The position numbers were made by a program, and so were the translations under genes. The notes beneath the pieces were generated by a model, which saw nothing but the letters and a program-made list of their open reading frames with translations, was not told where the DNA came from and searched no databases. Below are positions 34,405 through 46,534 of a stretch of 64,000 bases of DNA, piece by piece. The DNA is from Bryoerythrophyllum caledonicum (Eukaryota > Streptophyta > Bryopsida > Pottiales > Pottiaceae): assembly GCA_963971425.1 (NCBI GenBank), contig OZ020520.1, positions 28,675,535-28,739,534 on the forward strand. Reading direction: 5' to 3'. Positions within the stretch are counted from its first letter, which is position 1. Every line of letters begins with the position of its first letter.

Positions 34405-37400
34405 ATGGCTATGGCTTCGTCGTTGCCGCCGGGGTTTGAGAGTTCTTCTTCTTCTTCTCATCAGCATGCGCCTGCGCCTGCGCCGCTGGCCGCGGCGGCG
34501 GCGGCGGCTGTTGTGTCGTCGTTGTTGCAGCCGGGAAGAGAGAGTAAGAAAGTGTCATGGGCGTCGGAAGACATCCTGTGTCAGGTTATTTTGCTTTTTC
34601 ATCTCCTGTGTCTCCCTGCCCTTTTCTCCTCCTTGTGTTGTGTGATTTGAGCCTGAGAAGAGGATCGCGGTTCCGACTGCCTCTCTATGACCACCATCTG
34701 GAAATATCTATGCCGGAAAGCAAGAACCAGCACATATCAGGAACATCAAAATATTTTGACTACAAACATTGCCCCCCCCCCCCCCCCCCCTGTTAAGAGC
34801 TACGGCCATGAGAAAACGCAAATCGATAACGATGTAATTGGCTTGGGACACACACAGATCTGCTGCCGTGAAACAACCAGATTGGCCTCTTGCGCCGTAT
34901 GGCGAAGGGCGATGATCGCGGGCTGCTGTGTGTGAGGAATGTTGTGGGGATGCATTAGGATAACTACGCTTCCCCTTGTGTCTTTACTTTCTTTTTTAGA
35001 GGGAGGGTTACTTCCTTGCCCTTCGTTCTTCGGGAGTTTTTTGGTTTCGAATGTTGCTGCGATCTAGCGGGCAGTATAGTGGTTTCCCCCCCCCCCCCCC
35101 CCCCCCTCCCTGTTGCTTTGAAAGGACACTACGACCGGCGTCTGCTGGTTTGATGCTGTTGCTGCTGTTCCCGATCGCGTGTTCCTTCGTCTATGCGTAG
35201 TCGATACTCCCTATAAACATCATTTCGGCGGTGATATGTAGCGATTTTAGTCTCTCATGCCAAGTAGACCTTGTACGGCCGAAGGGTCGAAGAAGAATGA
35301 CTGTTGCTCGTGTCGTCTTTTGTACGTGTGTGTGTCGTCTCTCCTCGGACAGTATCTGTAAGGGGGAGATCGTATCTTATTATCATATTAAACCACCAGT
35401 CTGGGAGTTGTTGTTAGTAAATATGAATCTCGGTAAGGCCGAACGAAGTATGTAGCGAGTCAACTAGAGAGTTGGGCATGTCACTACTAAGGCTGGTGTC
35501 GATGTAGATTCCATCTTTGATACCTTGAGTTGGGAGACAAACATGCAGATCACGTATGAATTACGAGACTTGAATTTGAAGTGATACGTGCACTTGCCAT
35601 GAAACTCATTGCATAGATCACTTTGTAGTGTCGTCTCAGGTGTCTGAAGGAAACAACGAATATCCTTCGCTAACGTCGACCGACCTTGTTCGACGATGGA
35701 GCGATATCTTTTCTGTCTGTGGAGGACCATGAGAACGTCCTTTCGGCAGTTTTGGGGTGTATGATATCTGCTAGAGAATTTTTGTCTTTACTTTCCGGGG
35801 CTGGCAAGCTGATTTTGTATGAAAACTTGTTGTGATGTAGGTGCGGCTTTTTGCAGCAGAAGATGCACCTGCTCAATCGAGTTCCACGATCCAAGAGCTT
35901 CTTCAGGCCAAAAAGGCTAAAATGATGCACATGATAAATCCTGCAAAAAATGAGGATCTGCCTCCAGGATTTGGAGGGCTCATGATGGGCAAGGGAATAA
36001 AGACAGTTGTGTTTGATGTTGTGCGTCAGTTGCCATGGCGTTTTCCCGAACCTGTAAGTGTCTTCCTCTCTGCAGTGCACGTCACTAAGCCTTGGATTAA
36101 GGCAACAGTCAGTCTGATGTCACTTGTTGGTCAAGTATGGTCACGTGCTCCTGAAGCTAACAGCATTTGAAGTCTCGTCCCGTGGTAGTTTACTGTGTCC
36201 GTTTCCTTGAATGAGATATGTTGAGCTCCTGTGATTGTGGTTTAAGATGTGAGTCACCTCGCTCACTGTGGTCTACAGGCTTACCCACTAACGTCTAGTA
36301 TATTCAAAACTCTACAGTTTAGACTGGACCCAAGTTGGCTAGTTATGGCTGGTCAAGACAGTGTAGAGGTGTCCGTTCAAAAGAAGCGAGAGAACAGAAC
36401 TCTCGAGGCTGTGTACCCGCGACTCTCTGCGATTCCCGACAGGTATTGTAAGAAACTTGTAATTATTTGAATTGACTAGGGAGTCTCGAAACGGATCATG
36501 CAAAGAGGAAACTCTTGCAGCCATTGAGCTTCACTGGAACTACTTGCTTGGAGATGATGCCGGGCAGCCAGTGCATATACTGACCATGAAATTGGATGCA
36601 TTTCAGTCCGGCAGAGCCTTCTGAAGCCCAGTCACCCTTCGATGATGCAAACACTCTGATCATCCCAGTTGTTCCATTAGACGATGATGACTTGCCTGAC
36701 CAAGATGAAGTCCCAACTACATCAGGTAGCACATATGAAGTACTCCAGGAGTATACGTTTCCAAGTAAGTCTTCTTTATGACACGGGTGTGTTACGCAGA
36801 TTGAGGGGGCTTCATGTCATTGTGTTTTCATTCGGTTTTGGGTGTACGTCTACATTCATGTCTGGTTTGAAGACCGGGTGTTTTCTGTGCAAGGGTGTGT
36901 TAGTTCATTACAATCCTTTTTCATTGGTCTGGACATCCCAAGTTGAACTTCTGAGCATTGACTTGCAGGAGAAAAATCACTGTCTCCTCCACCAGGTTTT
37001 ACCATGCAGACAGGCATGCCTACGAAAGCTCGATCCTGGTTTCCAGAAGCTCCTCAAGAGGTTAGTAATTCGATGTCAACAGTGTCAACCACAACACCAG
37101 CACTGGGTTTTCCCGCCTCCTTAAGTAGGCACACAATGCCTGCAAACGGCATTGCTGCTGCTATGCAGGCTACGAGCTTGTCAAGCGCTCGTAGCACGGG
37201 ACCTATGGTCCCGCCCCCTGCTCATCGTACAAACGAGGCAGGACCCGACGTCGCGGCAGCTGCGGCTGCCGCCTACGCGGCCTTATCCCAATCAAATGAT
37301 GCCACCATGATAGATCGGGAGCTTCTGATTAAGTTCCTTACCAACCCTTCCATGCTGCAGAATCTATCTGAAAAGCTGGCGCAGAACCCGCCCGGGGGTC

Positions 37401-38149
37401 TAGAGCCTTCTCACACAGGAAATGGAGGAGCTCCTCGTGGAAACGGGCGGCCCTGGATCGAGCAGAATAAAGGCGGTCAAAGATACCCAGAGACGTCAGA
37501 CGCGCTCCCGGGATCCCATGGGTACGACAAGCCCCCTGGATTTGGAGCACCTCTAGCAGCTGCCAACGGACTAGCTGTATACAGCGCCCCTCCGAGGCCC
37601 CTCAACATCTCAGCGCAGTCCATTTCTCCCCCGATCTCTGCCGCGCAGTCAACTGTGTCCGGCTCAGGGCGCTCCATCTCACAGCGCGACGATCAATACT
37701 ACAAAGACCTCATCTCCCAGCACGGCAGAAAAAACGAGGAAAACGTCTGGGGCGCAGCAGCAGCGGCAGCAGCAGCGGCAGTAGGGGCACTGGATTCCGG
37801 GAACAGCTATGGTGGGCGAGGAGCCAGGGCGAATGGCCCCGACAGGGATCGGAAGCTAGACAAGGCGGAGCGGACCGAGAGATCTGAGAGGGCTGATTCA
37901 GGCACCAGGTGGGCGGAAAGAGATGTTGACATGGACGGGGTTGCAGGGATGCCAGGACGAGGGCAAGGTGACGGCGGCGAGAATCGGTCCGGTCAGTCCC
38001 GAGGAAAATCTCGCAAGGCGTGCATATATTTCAGCACTTCCAGGGGTTGTCGCAACGGAAACACCTGCGCCTTTGTGCATGAGAGTAACAACGGGGAAAG
38101 GGCAAAGAGGCCCAAGCTGGAGGGAAAAGACAGCAAGGGATACAGATAA
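34405..38149 (+). CDS. CCCH zinc-finger protein of the plant C3H6/C3H30 type
   Basis: Five exons, 34405-34584, 35841-36053, 36279-36442, 36607-36764 and 36969-38149, join with consistent phases into 631 residues. The start MAMASSLPPGFE is chosen because the frame then enters the family block KKVSWASEDILCQVRLF. Further family blocks are EDLPPGFGG, LDPSWLVMAGQDS, LEAVYPRLSAIPD, LIIPVVPLDDDD, SLSPPPGF and MIDRELLIKFLTNP. The single finger near the C terminus reads C-x8-C-x5-C-x3-H (CIYFSTSRGC...CAFVH). Low-complexity Ala runs occur around residues 30-50 and again before the finger. Such fingers usually bind RNA, and the protein is expected to be nuclear; neither is shown here. The first intron is long (1,256 bases) and holds two poly-C tracts. 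Confidence 0.85.
34772..34790 (+). repeat. Poly-C tract (19 C) in CCCH gene intron 1
   Basis: Uninterrupted C run, hence a poly-G run on the other strand. An assembly or sequencing length error is possible at such runs. Confidence 0.9.
35086..35106 (+). repeat. Poly-C tract (21 C) in CCCH gene intron 1
   Basis: Second uninterrupted C run about 300 bases from the first, followed by tccc. Confidence 0.9.
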
Positions 38150-39090
38150 ATCTTACACTGGAAGATCCACACAAGTCACACTAATATGGTTTTCTTACTA
38201 GTCACGAGGTCAGTCTTTCCAATGCAACGTGCATCTACTATGCGAGTGGGGGAAAGCTACAAGAGATGAGTGAAAGCTCACTTGGAACAGTAGCTGGTTT
38301 GTCAAGCTTCACAGCACGCCAAAAGCCACCGACACTCTTGGTTGAAGAAAGGGTCCATCTGATGCACCATTAAGACCTGCGAATATTCCCAAAACCCTGT
38401 GTAGCGCGTTGGGAAGAATTTTCAGTTATCTCGCTTTCTTAGTTGTTTGGTGGCGCCAGGAATGAGAGAGAAACTCAAGGCATCAAGGAAAAAGGAACTC
38501 CAAAATTTGGTGTCACTGATCTCCAGGTGCAAAAGATGGCCAAAGTTGCAGAAAAGTTGTCACGTTTTCATTGATCATTTCTTAGTGATGAGCAATCCAG
38601 GCTGCCAAGTGCCAAGGAATATGGCTACCCTCGTACTACTCTGATGGTTGTGATTCAAATACTAACAGGCGCGAACTCTGAATTATGTCATATATCTCCA
38701 TGAACGTAAAGACGAACTGTTGGAGGTGGTTAGAGAATTATTGTAAATGGTTTGAAAAGCACAGCCCATAGTGCAAACGTGGGTGAGCTTTATGATGTAC
38801 CCTCATCTGCTTTCACTGAAGTAGTACTGTACTACTCCTCCTCACTCCACGTGCGTCCAGCGACAATATCATGTTGAAGATTACTCAGCTTCAGTGTCCT
38901 TCATCATTCTGTTGCAGTGTGCAATCCTCAGAGTTCTCAGAGAACGTGAGATAGGAACGCCACTCTGCTTCTGTCGAATGTAACGTGCATGTGACTGCGA
39001 CTTGACGTGCATAGAAATACCGTACTTAGCTTGTTGGTGTGTTGAACCACCACATGTTGCAGAGTGATCACCTGAAAACCGTTGTTTCAA
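38150..39090. other. 3' flank of the CCCH gene
   Basis: Probable 3' UTR followed by intergenic DNA. The 65-codon ORF at 38447-38644 and the minus-strand 69-codon ORF at 38881-39090 show no motif. Confidence 0.5.
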
Positions 39091-39930
39091 CCCCTCAAAG
39101 ACCCAGTCTGTGTTTCACAGAAACCACCCCCAGAACTGAGATGAGACCTTGCAACACTGATTGAAACAACTTTTTACTACTTACAACTGTTCAATCTTCA
39201 TGTTCACTACTACCAAATTACACTCTAAAAGTTTTGAAAGTTTTGAATGTACAGAGTGTAACATACATGCATTTTGAAGAGTGGAATATGGTTTCTTTCT
39301 TCTCTGCGTGGACACGGTCAACGTACTTTGACTCGAGATCATGGCATATTTTCTCACTACATGTTGTATAACTTTTATGGGTCTATGCTCTATCTTGGGT
39401 TAGGTCACTACCTGCCAAAAAACACAAGTAATGGAGGCGTTTAGGATAAGAGAAATGGACTTGTAATGAAAGTAGCCATTTATTGGAAAGGAGTTTGATT
39501 TTTAAAAACGATTGTTGAAGTCAAAATCCAAACATTGGGTGGAATTATTATGTCTAATTCTGTTAATGTAAACATGTGAAAAAGGTAAGATCTTAAATGT
39601 CTACATTTTTTTAGAAAAAAAATTGAGGATTGCTAAGAACTTTCCTTCATTGCTACCTACCTCAAAAAAGTGCATTATTCAACTTTACAATACTATTATT
39701 CAGCTCTACAGTACTTGCTTAGCTGCCCCAGATTCAAGTTTTTTGTGTTTGAAGCACCATAAATTTTTCCTATAACTCCAAAAAAAGAAAAAAAGAAGGT
39801 CCTCAAAGATAGCCCCTGTACGTACTCATATTCTCACTAAAAATTTCAAAACTAATCTTTAAACTTGGATTTCTTGGAACTTGCCTAAACATGATTTATA
39901 TCCCGCGTGTACAAAATTGTCATGCAGGGG
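39091..39930. mobile_element. TTAA-family element, third subfamily copy
   Basis: Left end CCCCTCAAAGACCCAG (preceded by ttcaa, a damaged TTAA) and right end catgcagggg followed by TTAA at 39931-39934. The interior is co-linear with 31224-32068. The ends are decayed relative to other copies. Confidence 0.65.
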
Positions 39931-39934
39931 TTAA

Positions 39935-42900
39935 GTCAAATGGGGCCCAAAATCATATTGTATGTGAACATAGACAATGCTGAAAGATGAAGCAATTAGT
40001 AAGCAAGCGCAACGAGCAATTCTTCAAATTTAATCTCATAGGTGCCAAATTGATGCAAAAATTTAAAGCTCAAAAACCATTGAGGCCCTTAAGTATGTTG
40101 TAAAATATGTGGTACTTGTCATGGGTTGAGTCAAATATTGTGCCTTTCCTCTTACCTAATGCTAGGAACTACCCAAGAGTAGAAGGTGTGTCATACGTGA
40201 CTCAAAATTGTACTAGCGTATTGAGAACTTCCTAGCAAGGCCACCAATGGCGAGTTCACAGTAGGTGGAGCAACCCAAAACTACGCACCCTAATGATCAA
40301 TTACCACTACTGAACATTTTTAGTTACATTTTTCAAAATCTATGTTGCCTAAACTATTGTATTAGAATTCTTTGACATAGGAAGGTCTACAAGACAATTT
40401 GGAGTGGGGTGTGGTTTTGAAATGCTCCACCATGCTTCCAATATGCACCTCCAACACCACTCCAAATAGCAATCCAACAAATTTTTAAATGGAAGAACTT
40501 CACCTTTAACCCTTTGTGCCCAAGGTACTGTAGCCACAAATTGTTGATCTAATTTAATTGTTTTCTTTGAGTGCTCAGGAAAATGAAATGTCTAATTCTA
40601 GCATCTATCCATACAAAGTTGAAATTAGCTGTGTTATAAACTTTGAAGAAATCCTGCACAACATCTAAAGTTGATGAAATAAATTATAGGGATTAAAGTT
40701 TCCATATATTGTTGGTGGAGGTTGTGATTTTCATATTGTGAGGCGATACCATATCAATAGAATCTTGTAAAAACAATTTACCAAAAATTGGAATTGATTC
40801 AAATGTGCAAATATGTTGATAGCTTCAAATTGGAAAGGAAAGTACAACACTTTTAGTAACCAAAGGAATCCGTGGTATACTAGCAACGTATTAAGCAACG
40901 ATCACTTGTAAGGACTTATGCCTCAATCACTTGGATGTAACAACGGTGGACAATGAATCATATGCCATTGCATAATCCGATTGATGGATCTAAAGTTTGC
41001 GGACGCATCATCGGTGTACCAACCTTAAATGTAAGCTTTTGCGGTGATCACCCGCTGACTTCCAACATAATATTCAAAAACTCGGATGAGATCATATAGG
41101 CACCATATTCATTGTCTACCTTGCCAATGCTTAAAAGAATTTGAGTTGCCCCGGGCATGATGCCAAACACAATAGTGTTGATTTTGCTACGTCTTTGTTG
41201 CATATCGCAACAATAGCGCGACTGCCAAAAATTTTCCTTCCATTGTGGCCGGTTGCAATATTGGAGTAAATTGCGTCGATCAAGCCTTTCATACTCTAAT
41301 GAGGCAATACCATATTGGGTGGACATCAGACATAATCTTCCTCAATAATGTCTAGCTTGCCTTTTCCAAGCACCAAAAGTCAACTAATAAATGTCTGATT
41401 CCCCAAGCCAATAAGCTTTGTAGAGATTGCACCGGCACGCATATTTGAAGGTAAGGCACAGACTTCAACATGGCTCCATAGTTAAGACTCCTTGATTGAT
41501 GTTGTGACGATGTCTAGCCACAAGCCTTTGGAACAACCAGCACGACATGTCTAAAATCACGGCACACCACAAAAGTTACTCCTCTAAAGGGCATATTGCT
41601 TGATTATGTCGTGGAGTGTACATTGGACAACTTCAAAAGCAAGCTTGTCGGCCATTGGTGCCTCGTCCCAAAGAATGAGCTTTGTACCCCGTATCAATTC
41701 CACCAAATTACATTTTCTGCGGATGATGTACATAAAAGTTGGGTCCAATTGAATTGGAATTTTATATCTTGAATGGAAGGTCATGCTTTCCTTTAGCAAG
41801 AGCACCACAATTCTATACGAAGCAAATGCCAACACAATCTGATTCAATGCACGCATGGACTTCATGATAAGATTCTCCAACTACGTCTTTCCGGTACCAT
41901 GTGGTCCATCAACAAAGTGAATCTTGTCTAAGATGGCAAGCGCTCTTGATTGCATGACACTTTGTAAACATTTCGTTGCTTGTTGTTCAACGTTTCAATT
42001 TGCAGTTGAACCTCTCCCCCCGACTTTGCGACATTGTTGAGTCACTCCAAATTAAGTCAATTTGCTTGCAATTCCTCCATGGGAATTGGAGGTTGTAACA
42101 AATTAATATCGTCCAATGACCTCTCAAGTGCTACAAACAATTGAGCGATCATGTTCAATGCAAGACTGTGAATTTTCTTCTTTGATGGTTGCTCCATTAA
42201 TTTATGTTGTAATCAATGCTTACAGTTGTTCGATAAACTTTCACAAAACTGCTTCAAAAGTTGTTACACGTCTAGTGGTGGTCCATGCATCAAGATAGAC
42301 TACTTGACTAAGAAGAAGAACACCGGTCCTCGGTAGGGGGCCCGGCGTGAATAAAGTGTTTGATCATTCCACCCCTAAGACCATGCCCATACTACTTGAC
42401 TACTTGACTAAATCATTGTAATTTCATAGAAATATTACTCCTACTCTTCATTGATTTTATCCAATGAAGAGTCCACGTTCAATGCATGTAACCTTAAAAG
42501 AGTCAAAGACAACGACTTCAAAAGTACACAGTTCCAATAATAATGTTGCGCCTTTTACCACCGTTGATAGTATTCAAAGGAAGTATCTCGCCCGTCAACT
42601 TAGTGAACAAGTGGAAACACCCTATTGTAAATTCATTTCTTTCAAATTTCCAATTTTTTTTGTGACTGCCGTGTGAAGCGGGAGATAAAGCCCACGTAAG
42701 ATGTTTCTATGGCAAATTAAATTGTCCGATGCCTTAAATCATCTTTCTAACACGATATGTTTTAAAATGTTTTATTTGCATCAAACACCATATGTTGATT
42801 GGGTAGATGAACTTGCAAATGCCTGATTGCTAAAGATCCATTGTGTACTAGAAGCCCAAATTGCGACTACATTGGCTCAGATACAGAGACATTGCCCTAT

Positions 42901-43200
42901 CTCTTGAATTTATTGGTGATTTCCAAGATCATAGTTGCGCAATTGTGACCTTTGAATATATATTTAAAAAATGCTTCATAGGGGTGATCAATGAATATAT
43001 TTGTTGGCAAATATGAACAAAAAAATAGTAAATTGACCTTTAAACAACAATGTAAGGGCGATAAAAAAGTCTTGAGGGTACCGCTTGGCACATTTACCGT
43101 CTTCCATGCAAGGGGAGCTTGAAATTCGCTTGTTGTATGGCTCATGCATCGAACACAATGTCACAAGACAAGGCGTCGAGGGCCTCTCCACATCGAAGTG
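39935..43200 (-). pseudogene. Helitron 2, 3' part: Rep C-terminal region and Pif1-like helicase
   Basis: Minus-strand reading in order: SSSPCMEDGKCAKRYPQDF (about 43,100), FFKYIFKGHNCATM (42,960), then the helicase with FKIPIQLDP (41,750), LILWDEAPMADKLAFE (Walker B, 41,650) and SIGKVDNEYGAYMISSEFLN (41,080). This is the order of Helitron RepHel proteins, and the parts before it are found on the same strand at 50,400-51,130. Stops and frameshifts are frequent. The relic shares segments with Helitron 1, including the cytosine-poor stretch gtttaaaggtcaattt. The 3' end is near 39,935-40,250 but no terminal hairpin was fixed. Confidence 0.8.
42310..42393 (-). mobile_element. 5'-truncated LINE 3' end fragment inside Helitron 2
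   Basis: The reverse complement matches the LINE tail: atgggcatggtctta, gtgga, cactttattcacgcc, accggtgttcttcttctt. It is about 84 bases long and shows the family was inserting into the Helitron. Confidence 0.72.
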
Positions 43201-43811
43201 GTTTAGCGTAGATTAGTTTATAACTAATCTATGGGTTTACGGACGTACGGCGGCACACCACATTCATCCATGTATGTTTTATTGGTGTTGAGCGAGTTTG
43301 TCACCCAACAAGTGATTTTCATTGGGAGGACTTGTGTTCTTAAACACCGCGACCGCATTAGCTCGCTATCCGATTAGTTTTAGACTTAGAGAAGGACACC
43401 TTTCGATGTTTATCTTGTGTTGTTGCAGGTTTTGCTACTAGTGACCATCGACTACAGACGTGTGAGTGGCTCTGGTCATTTTCATTTACCGCTTTCATGT
43501 TGTTGGGGGAAAGGATCCGGTTTTGATTTCTCGATTCTTATGCGGTACCTCCCCCGTGTTGCGGACTTGTTGCCGGTGTTTTCCAGTGGCCCATTTCTTG
43601 TTGCACTAGTTTATGTTAGGGTCCGTAGGGGTGAAGTCCGTTTCATAGTTGGCAAGACCTTTTTATGTGGGAGGTTGTGGTTGGACTTGTGCTAGCCGAA
43701 GGTGATGACCGCTGAACCACAAAGTTTGGTGAATTTGTAGGGGCGGATTGCCCGATCGTACCCTTCCCTGTAGATAGTATTTGTAGATGGATTTCTAGCT
43801 GGTTGTTGATT

Positions 43812-44925
43812 ATGGAACGTACACGAGGTCGATATTGCCGCTCTCCCTCATTAGACTACTCTAAGAGTGCTACCACCGCAAACTTTGGGCCAGAGTCGGA
43901 TATAAACGAGGCTTTTGAGGCTATTTTGGCGTTGAATACTAAATGTAGGCTTTGGGTTTGGAGCGTGAACTTGTTTGACGACATGGATGACGATCTCCGT
44001 CATGTCGTGCGAGATAGGTTCTCGAGACGAGATTGGGGCATCTCCTTGCCTGATTGGCGGCTTCCATTCTAGACTCGGATGAAGGAGAAACGCCAACGTC
44101 AGATGCCATCATTTAAGAAGTGGCACGCGTTCATATTATTGCCCCAACATTTGGCGCTAGAGAATTTTCAGACATACAGGAGGTGGAACACGCAGTATGA
44201 GGTACAGTTGCGCCATGTTGAGGAGTACTAGTGCCAGTGTGTGGAGTTGGTGACTGCGCTCAAGGAGAGTGCGGTTGCTTAACTCTCGACTTTCACGAAG
44301 GAGTCCAAGGTGGAAGAGAGTTTCCTTAGTGTGGACTTTAGGGGCCAGGGTGTTGCCATTGTAGGCAAACAGACTGACATGGGGGTCGTGTCCCGTATGG
44401 TCGTAGCTACTCGTGGAGCATTGGTCGCAGTGGCAATCCACCAGCCTTCAGCCCTCTAGAGTAGTTCACGGCGCACTTGAAGGTAGAGTACGAATGCTTC
44501 ATGCGTGATCAGATGGAGCGCATTCAGGATTTCCGCCGGAAAAATGAGGATAGCTCACACAATATGTATACACGGATGACACGATTGTTAGCGGAGGCCG
44601 GTGATGTGTTTACAAAGTGCCAACTCATGAAGATCTTCATCTCAAAGTTGGATAAGCATATGGGGGAGTTGATTAGTTTGCATCTTATTTTTCAGTATCA
44701 TGGAAACGCCACTTTGGCGTAGGCGTTCGCTGAGGTAGAGGCGCTTGATAGAGCGTTAGGCTTGAACGAGGCTACGGATTTGGTCACGGCCTTGTTGGAC
44801 ATTCCTAAGTCCAAGAAGCTTGCCACTGCGATTGGTAGCTTGGCGGACGCACAACCTAAAAAGGTTGTGCATTGTTGGGCTTGTGGGGAGGCGAGTCACA
44901 CTAAGAGGGATCCAAATTGCTCTAA
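43812..44925 (+). pseudogene. Gypsy gag relic with first CCHC knuckle
   Basis: Starts MERTRGRYCRSPSLDYSKS and passes through a capsid-like region with an internal stop. After frame changes come MKVEYECFMRDQMERIQDF and NMYTRMTRLLAEAGDVF, typical of plant retrotransposon gag. The last part has the knuckle CWACGEASH...C. A second knuckle-like CSHCGKFGHS is read at about 45,018-45,050 in another frame. Confidence 0.65.
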
Positions 44926-45507
44926 AAAAAAGGAGGAGGCACGGTCAAGGCAAAGCCCAAGACCAAGGCGTCCAAGACTACACAGAAGGCTAGGGACAAG
45001 GACAGAAGCCTGTGACATGCTCTCATTGTGGCAAATTTGGCCACAGTGATGAGAACTCTTTTGTTTTTTAGTCGGAGAACTGCCCAGGGTCTTTGGCTGC
45101 TGAATTGGATGTTGTGAAGACACTTCAGGCCGAAATGGCGGAGCTGAAGAAGCAAATAAGGGCGATGGCTTCTTTGGGGCAAGTGATCGACACATAGCCT
45201 CCGGTAAGGGGTCAGGGCTCACCTTCAGCCCGAGATCGCTATTTGTATGGCACTTCAAGGAAGTTGGTGGCAGCAGTTGCCACTCGTGCTCACACTACCG
45301 CATAGGTGGTGGCACCTTCTCCCTCTATGCTAGGTGGTGGTGACGGTCCTGGCGACACGGGTTTGACTGACCACATTGGTCAGTCCCGGTCACTTTTTTC
45401 TTTTGAAAATCCGTCACTACCCGTCTCTCTCCAACCCCGATTCCACCGATTTCTTCTAATCTTGGAGATGCCACACACACATTGGCGTCTAAAGTGTTGC
45501 ATTTGTT

Positions 45508-46113
45508 GTGTTTGCCGGTGTGGACTTTCTGACACCGGATTTTCAACCATCTAGAGTATTCCACTGGGCGGGTAGTATGCGGGAGGGCAAGGTGCCCATG
45601 CCATTGTTGGAGGTGTCGCAAACAGTGACGGCTCTATCCACCGAGGAGGATTTGGTGTCAATGCGGGCAAAGTTGGCGACAGAGGCTATTTCCGCATTTG
45701 AGGCCAATGCCATGTCCACATCTAAGGAGCAGTTCTCCGGAGATCAGCCCTTAATCTCTGAAGTGGCTAATTTGTCTGATGTTGCAGATTGGTCGGCACA
45801 AGAGCGACATAGTGTGCGTTTAGAGGTGGTACGTTTGGGGAATGACGATGGACTTGTGGTAGTTGGTCGTACGGACATCAATCCCACTCGTGCTACCCCT
45901 CTTCGTGTTATGTTAGACTACGGAGCTCAGCCAGTGATGATTCGCAAACATCTAGCCCATGATTTGGGTCTAGATGCTTCGGACCTCAAGTCTTGCCTAT
46001 TTACGATTGTTACATTAGTTGGAGGCACGGAGAAGGCCATGGGCTACACCCAACATCCGTTGCAATGGGATCCGGTCCTTTGTTCTCCCGCGTTTCTGTC
46101 CAGTGGACTGTGA
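45508..46113 (+). pseudogene. Gypsy aspartic protease domain
   Basis: A 201-codon open frame with LRVMLDYGAQPVMIRKHLA at about 45,900-45,960. The motif is normally LDSGAQPVMI, so the active-site Ser/Thr next to the catalytic Asp is replaced by Tyr. It lies directly before the methyltransferase domain. Confidence 0.7.
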
Positions 46114-46534
46114 CTAGTGCCACCAATTACGACATTCAAGTGGGTCAGCAAGCGCTTTATCCTCTTGGTTTTGGGATAGATAAGTGGACGGAGGAAGCCT
46201 CGACTATGCCTAGGTGGTCTGCCCGTGATGGCAGAAAGGAGCTTATTGTGGTTGTCTTTACTGCTTGCGGGATGACTTCTATGGTGGATGCTATGTTTGG
46301 GTGTAGTGCCTTGGCATTTAAATTTGCCATGTGGTTCAACGCTTTTGGAGGAGACATATGCTTTTATGTGGGGGGAAGTAGAATCACGTGAGCGCCGATT
46401 AGTGGAGATCCCTGCAAATTTATTGCAAGGATCTACTTCTTCCATGAAGGACTTAGTTGGAGCTCGCTCGTCGCAATCGGGAGATTGTGGACGCTCTTGA
46501 TGCTCTTCAACTTTCAGTGGATACGTCCACGCCA

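Noticed and set aside
43417..43800. Long terminal repeat of the gypsy element
   Set aside because: No matching copy was found near the right end (48.8-49.36 kb), and no primer binding site was recognised.
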